DNA of 64,000 bases from Acheta domesticus (taxonomy: Eukaryota > Arthropoda > Insecta > Orthoptera > Gryllidae), in NCBI GenBank assembly GCA_031308135.1, contig JAHLJT010000631.1:196716685-196780684 (forward strand). Direction: 5' to 3'. The position numbers were made by a program, and so were the translations under genes. Within the stretch, counting starts at the first letter, position 1. Each line of letters begins with the position of its first letter. Shown one piece after another: positions 59,830 to 64,000 of this stretch. A model generated the notes under the pieces. That model was not told the origin of the DNA and made no database searches. It saw only the letters and a program-made list of their open reading frames with translations.

Positions 59830-61249
59830 CCCGTATACGTACGTAAATACGGAGTAATATACGTAGAATAGAGAAAGTTATGTAATGCTGCGGGAAATCT
59901 ACTTCGAGATTTAAACGGAAACGTTTTGGCGTCCCCTGATACCGAAAAAGTGGTTCTACTCGAAACGTTCGTCCGTCTATCCGTCAGTGTGTGAACAACA
60001 CTAACGCCTAAACCATTCGAACGATTTCTTCCAAAATAGATATTCTCCGGTCGATCTGCGTCCACTCGTGGCGCCTCGATTTTGAAAACCATTCTTCAAA
60101 ATTTTGGATACTTTACATGAAGCTCCCTGAACATTTTCCAAATTTTCTCAAAAACGGCTCCAATTTTTTTCTTTAATTTTTTTGCAATAATAGAGTAAAA
60201 TATACGTATTAAAGTGACATAAGTCCGATTTTAACGCTTAACTCTGAATATTTGAAAATTGCAAAAGTTTGAAATTTTTCGGCGTATTCCTGCAACTACA
60301 AAATTGAAGAGAGAAATTTTTCCTCAAATTAAAATTTGTTCTCCAAACTGAGTTCTATCGTTTAGGTCATGTAGATTTTTTTGAAAATTATAGTAGTATT
60401 TGCCCCATATTGCGTGCAATATTTGCAAGTTAAAAAAATTAGTAAAACAAATTTTTTTGAAAAACCTGTCCAAAATTTTTCTTTAAACATTTGGTGCTAA
60501 ATGTGATCTATGACAGAACATAAACGCTATATTGCTCTATTCTTTTCTTTTTTCAAAAATTACCAAATTGTAATTTTTTTGACTTGTCTCACACGTCGGT
60601 AATATTTATATTAGCGGCGATTTGTCCACAGTACTATGTTTACGAGTACATGTGTTTTAAATAATGCCAAGTAAAGTTTCTCGAGAACTCAACCGTTTTC
60701 TGTGAAAACTTGAGTTAGAAAAACATTCTGCATTTTCAGAAACGCTCAAACGCAATTTTCTCAAAAATGACTCCAGACTTTTTCTTTAAACTGTAACTTA
60801 AAGTTCAGTTTGGGGTATTTTTTGTTTTTGAGAAAATTACATAAATATAATTTTTTAAAGATCTCTCATACCTTAAATATGCACTCATATGTACATTCAA
60901 ATGACTTTAAATGAAATGTTTCGAAAACTCAAAAATTTTCTGTGAAAAAGACCTTCAAATTTCGCGTTTTTAGCAGCGCTTAAACGCCATTTTATTAAAA
61001 ACGGCTCCAAATTTTTCAAAGAAAATTGCCATTTAGAACGAGGTTTTACTGTTCTTTAATATTCTAAAATTAATACTTCCGTTCTGCCATTATGAAACCG
61101 AAAAAATGAGGAAAACGTCAAAAAATGTACTTTGGGCGGCGATAGATGGCATCTGGCACGAGTATGAGGTAATTCCGATTAGCTAGCACAAACCCAAGAA
61201 AATAGAAAAGTAATACGGGAAAGTCAGTGCCATTCTATAGCACCACTAG
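59830..61249 (+). repeat. Copy B of dispersed satellite-core repeat family, apparently full length
   Basis: Same module order as the 20.3-kb copy: CCGTATACGTACGTAAATAC, TTATGTAATGCTGCGG, CCCTGATACCGAAAAAGTGG, CGTCCGTCTATCCGTC, then about 305-bp units marked at 60,156, 60,465, 60,768 and 61,003, then ACTTTGGGCGGCGATAGATG, GGCATCTGGCA, and end GCACCACTAG at 61,249. Confidence 0.8.
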
Positions 61250-61389
61250 CTAAATTATTAGTAATTTTTGAGTCCTAATATTCTGTTTTTATCTTATGTT
61301 TTAATTGTTTGTTTATATTTATTGTACTAGAAACTGACGATGATGGCTAAACCATTGAAAGCTGCTCTTCAAATAAATAATATTTTTGC

Positions 61390-61700
61390 CAATGACAACA
61401 TCTACGATCATTTAATCACAATTCACATCATCAACCATTTTCACACCGTCGTTCCACCCTTCCCACCGACTCCGCCCTCTCAGTCGCTGAACCACCTCTA
61501 TCCGACACTTGCTGCTGGCGTCCCCCACACGATCCCCTCTCTTTGCTGGGCGAAGTGGCGCGATTCTCCTCCCCCTGCGTCGTCTCCCGCGCGCTCTCCG
61601 CTTCGCGTCTCGTGTCTGATTACCGCTATCTAAAAACTATCCGCAGACAAGCGCCTGCTTCATAACTCATGTGGCGCTCCCCCCCCCCCCAAAGAGCATC
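61390..61700 (+). repeat. Interspersed repeat shared with 46.65-46.95 kb
   Basis: C/T-rich lead, then CTCTTTGCTGGGCGAAGTGG, CGCGATTCTCC, GCGTCGTCTCC, CTTCGCGTCTCG, CCGCAGACAAGCGCCTGCTT, ending before a C10 run at 61,680. Confidence 0.55.
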
Positions 61701-62055
61701 TTTGCCGCCTCGTGGAATTCCCTCGCCCGAGAGGAAGCGAGATGTGGCATCCCAGGGAGCAACAGATGAATGCATCTAGGACCGCTCAACGCTGTAAATG
61801 CGATGAAACGTGCAAATATTCAGGAAAGTTAAATATTTTCTTGAAATAATATCCTTATGTCCGTTGAATTTACTTGGATCGTTAAGTTAGAAGATGAAAT
61901 AAATATGAAGAGCTCGTGAAATTTTATTTCTGTGAAGAAGAAAATGCAATCTTATTTGCCATTATTAGAATCAAAAAGTTATGATTGGCGCTTGAACCCA
62001 GTATAAATTATGGTGATTTTGAACATCGCAACCCGATCTAAAAAAGGAAGAAAAA

Positions 62056-62215
62056 CTAGTGGTGCTACAGAATGGCACAGACTTTCCGGTATTAGTTTTC
62101 TGTTTCCTCGGGTCTGCGCTAGCTATTCGGACTTGACACATTCTCTTCCCACCTGCCATTTATGGCCGCCCAAAGTAATTTTTGCATTTTCTTAATTTTT
62201 CGCTTTCCTAATGGT
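62056..62215 (-). repeat. Copy G of dispersed repeat family: 3' end only, inverted
   Basis: On the minus strand this ends exactly ...AGCACCACTAG, like copies A and B, preceded by GAAAGTCTGTGCCATTCTGT and ACTTTGGGCGGCCATAAATG. Immediately beyond, at 62,270-62,600, the core unit appears in forward polarity. Confidence 0.65.
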
Positions 62216-62269
62216 TGAACGGAAATATTATTTTAAGAACATTAAAAATCAGTAAAATCTCATAGTGAA

Positions 62270-62605
62270 TGGTAATCCAAATTTTTCTCTTTAAACTCAA
62301 ATATTGCTAATTGGACTCTTTAATGTAACGTAAAGTTCAATTTTGGGATTGTTTTTGTTTTTGCAAAAACTCCACAAATGTATTTTTTTAAAGATCTCTC
62401 ACACCTTTAATATGCACATTCCCTACAATTTGTAAACACTAATGTATTTGTGACTTGATGTACTTCAAATGAAGTGTTCCGAATACTCAAGCTCAACTTC
62501 TGTAAAAAATGAGCTTCAAATTTCGTACTTCTAGTAGTGCTTGAATGCCATTTTTTTAAAAAACGACTCCAATTTTTTTTCCATTCACTCATTTTTTTGC
62601 CATTC
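62270..62605 (+). repeat. Single 306-bp core unit of the dispersed repeat family
   Basis: TCTTTAATGTAACGTAAAGTTC, TTTTTGTTTTTGCAAAAACTC, AAAGATCTCTCACACCTTTA, ATATGCACATTCCCTACAAT and AGTAGTGCTTGAATGCCATT match the core of copy A at 21,395-21,660. Confidence 0.65.
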
Positions 62606-62649
62606 AATAGGAGGTTTTGAAATTGAAAAGCAAAAACACTAGCGATAAG

Positions 62650-64000
62650 CATATTTTCAACAGATGGTTCGTTTTCCAGAAATTCGCGTCAAAGCTGACC
62701 GTAGTTTAGAAAGAGTCATTTTCGTGGAAATGCTTCTCAGGACTGATTACCTCTCAAATGCAGGACAATTGACATTTTCTAACTCTATCTGAAATTTTTA
62801 AATGATTTTACTTTCTGAATAGAAATAGTTTTCAGTTTTGCAGAAATAAGCATTTTTTTTGCTCTTTGTTCGAGCCAAAATCTCGATAATTCAATGATTC
62901 ATGGCCTGTTCCATTTGCCGATTTTGCACGGGAACTCAAATATTCTGAAAATCGGCGTGCTAAGCAGGAATTTAATGGCAAATACACTGGTGATAAGCGT
63001 TTTCCAGAAATTTCCATTTCGTTTTCCAGAAATTCGCCTCAAAGGACCGCAGGTTAAAAGACGTCATTTTCGTGGAAATGCATCTCAGGGCTTATTTTTC
63101 GTTCAAATGCGCAAACAAATGACATATTCTAACTCTATGTTAAATCTTGAAAGAGGATTGTGCTTCTTGAATAGGAATAGTTTCATAGTTTTGCAGAAAA
63201 AGACATTTTCTTTTCAATTGTTTCTGCGAGACAAAGAGCGATGATTCAACGATCCTGTTGAATTTGCCGATTTTCGATGGAAACTCGAATCTTCTGAAAA
63301 TCAGCGTGCAAGCCTGAAATTGAATGGCGAATACTCTGGTAATAAACATTTTTCCAAAAGATTATTCATTTTCTAGAAAATCACATCAAAATTGACCGTA
63401 GGTAGGTCTTTTTCGGTAAAATGCTTGTTAGGGATGACTTCTCGTTCAAATGTGGTTAAAAAGTGACATTTTTCCAACTCAATACGAAATTTTGAAAGGA
63501 ATTTGCTTCCTGAATAGAAATAGTTTGTGTGACATTTTGTGTGATAAAAAACTCGATAATTCAATGAACCATGACCTCGAATCTGCAGAAAATCTGCGCC
63601 CAAGCACGGAATTTGATTGCGAATGCACTGGTGAAATCCGTTTTTCAAGCAGATTGTTAGTTTTCTAAATTCGCTAAAAACTTGACCTGAAGGAAGTTGC
63701 GGTCTTATATTTGTGAAAATACATTTCCGGATTCATTTCTCGTATAAACGCAGTAAGAGTTGGCATTTACTGACTCAATATTAAATTTTGAATTTGCATT
63801 TATCTTTCTGCATAGAAATAGTTCGCGTATTTTCGCCGAAAAGTGCATTTTCTGCCCATTCTTTTGTGTAACTCGAAAAAGCGAAAATTCAAAGATACTC
63901 CTCTCATGATTTTCGCAATTTCCAAAGGAAACCCGAATCTTGAGAAAATCTGTGACGTAGAAAGGAATTTGATGGAAAATTCACTGGAGAAGTACGTCCT
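62650..64000 (+). repeat. ~350-bp satellite array, diverged, running off the window
   Basis: The CTGGTGAAATCCGTTTTTCA-type marker recurs at about 62,990, 63,339, 63,629 and 63,985, with GAATAGAAATAGTTT, TTTTGCAGAAA and CTCGAAT...TCTGAAAATC in each unit. It is homologous to the 47- and 55-kb arrays but more divergent. Confidence 0.75.

Overview
The window looks like nuclear DNA of an animal, most probably an insect. It has long AT-rich non-coding stretches, GT-AG introns of many kilobases, microsatellites, satellites, and SINE, LINE, DNA-transposon and LTR-element debris. Its only recognisable host gene encodes an insect-type neuroligin. There are no bacterial features (no operons, no Shine-Dalgarno sites), and almost all open frames are chance products of GC-rich or satellite DNA. 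I cannot fix the species; the family mix would suit a large-genome hemimetabolous insect, but that is a guess.

Layout. 1-10,924: probably intron or upstream flank of neuroligin, with a GC-rich purine island (60-1,335), a 28-bp minisatellite (3.2-3.7 kb), a dispersed-repeat copy (4.0-4.6 kb), a tRNA-type SINE (9.4-10.1 kb) and a decayed tandem duplicate of the start of the next exon (10.36-10.66 kb). 10,925-11,252: penultimate coding exon seen (end of the cholinesterase-like domain plus stalk). 11,253-27,379: a 16.1-kb phase-2 intron with two GC islands, foldback elements and a 1.6-kb dispersed repeat. 27,380-28,133: last coding exon (stalk, transmembrane helix, cytoplasmic tail, stop), followed by a 3' UTR to about 29.2 kb.

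29-47 kb: intergenic, with an inverted-repeat element (31.3-32.1 kb), a miRNA-like hairpin (33.4 kb), two hAT-like elements with 8-bp target duplications (36.5-39.0 and 44.3-44.9 kb), a GGC-rich island (40 kb), and two copies of a palindromic 17-bp minisatellite in opposite orientation (42.7 and 46.0 kb). 47-64 kb: a satellite-rich block. About 355-bp and 205-bp monomers lie in blocks of alternating polarity around an apparently perfect 743-bp inverted repeat (48.3-50.6 kb), interrupted by a dead DDE transposase with a SWIM zinc finger (52.6-53.7 kb), a jockey-like LINE fragment (53.8-54.5 kb), a gag-like LTR-element remnant (58.3-59.2 kb) and a second 1.4-kb copy of the dispersed repeat (59.8-61.2 kb).

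Most worth following: the duplicated neuroligin exon relic, the nested perfect palindrome, a dispersed element family with a satellite core and shared 3' terminus, and the minisatellite module found twice at edges of that family. All positions come from reading the sequence by eye; no alignment or database search was run.
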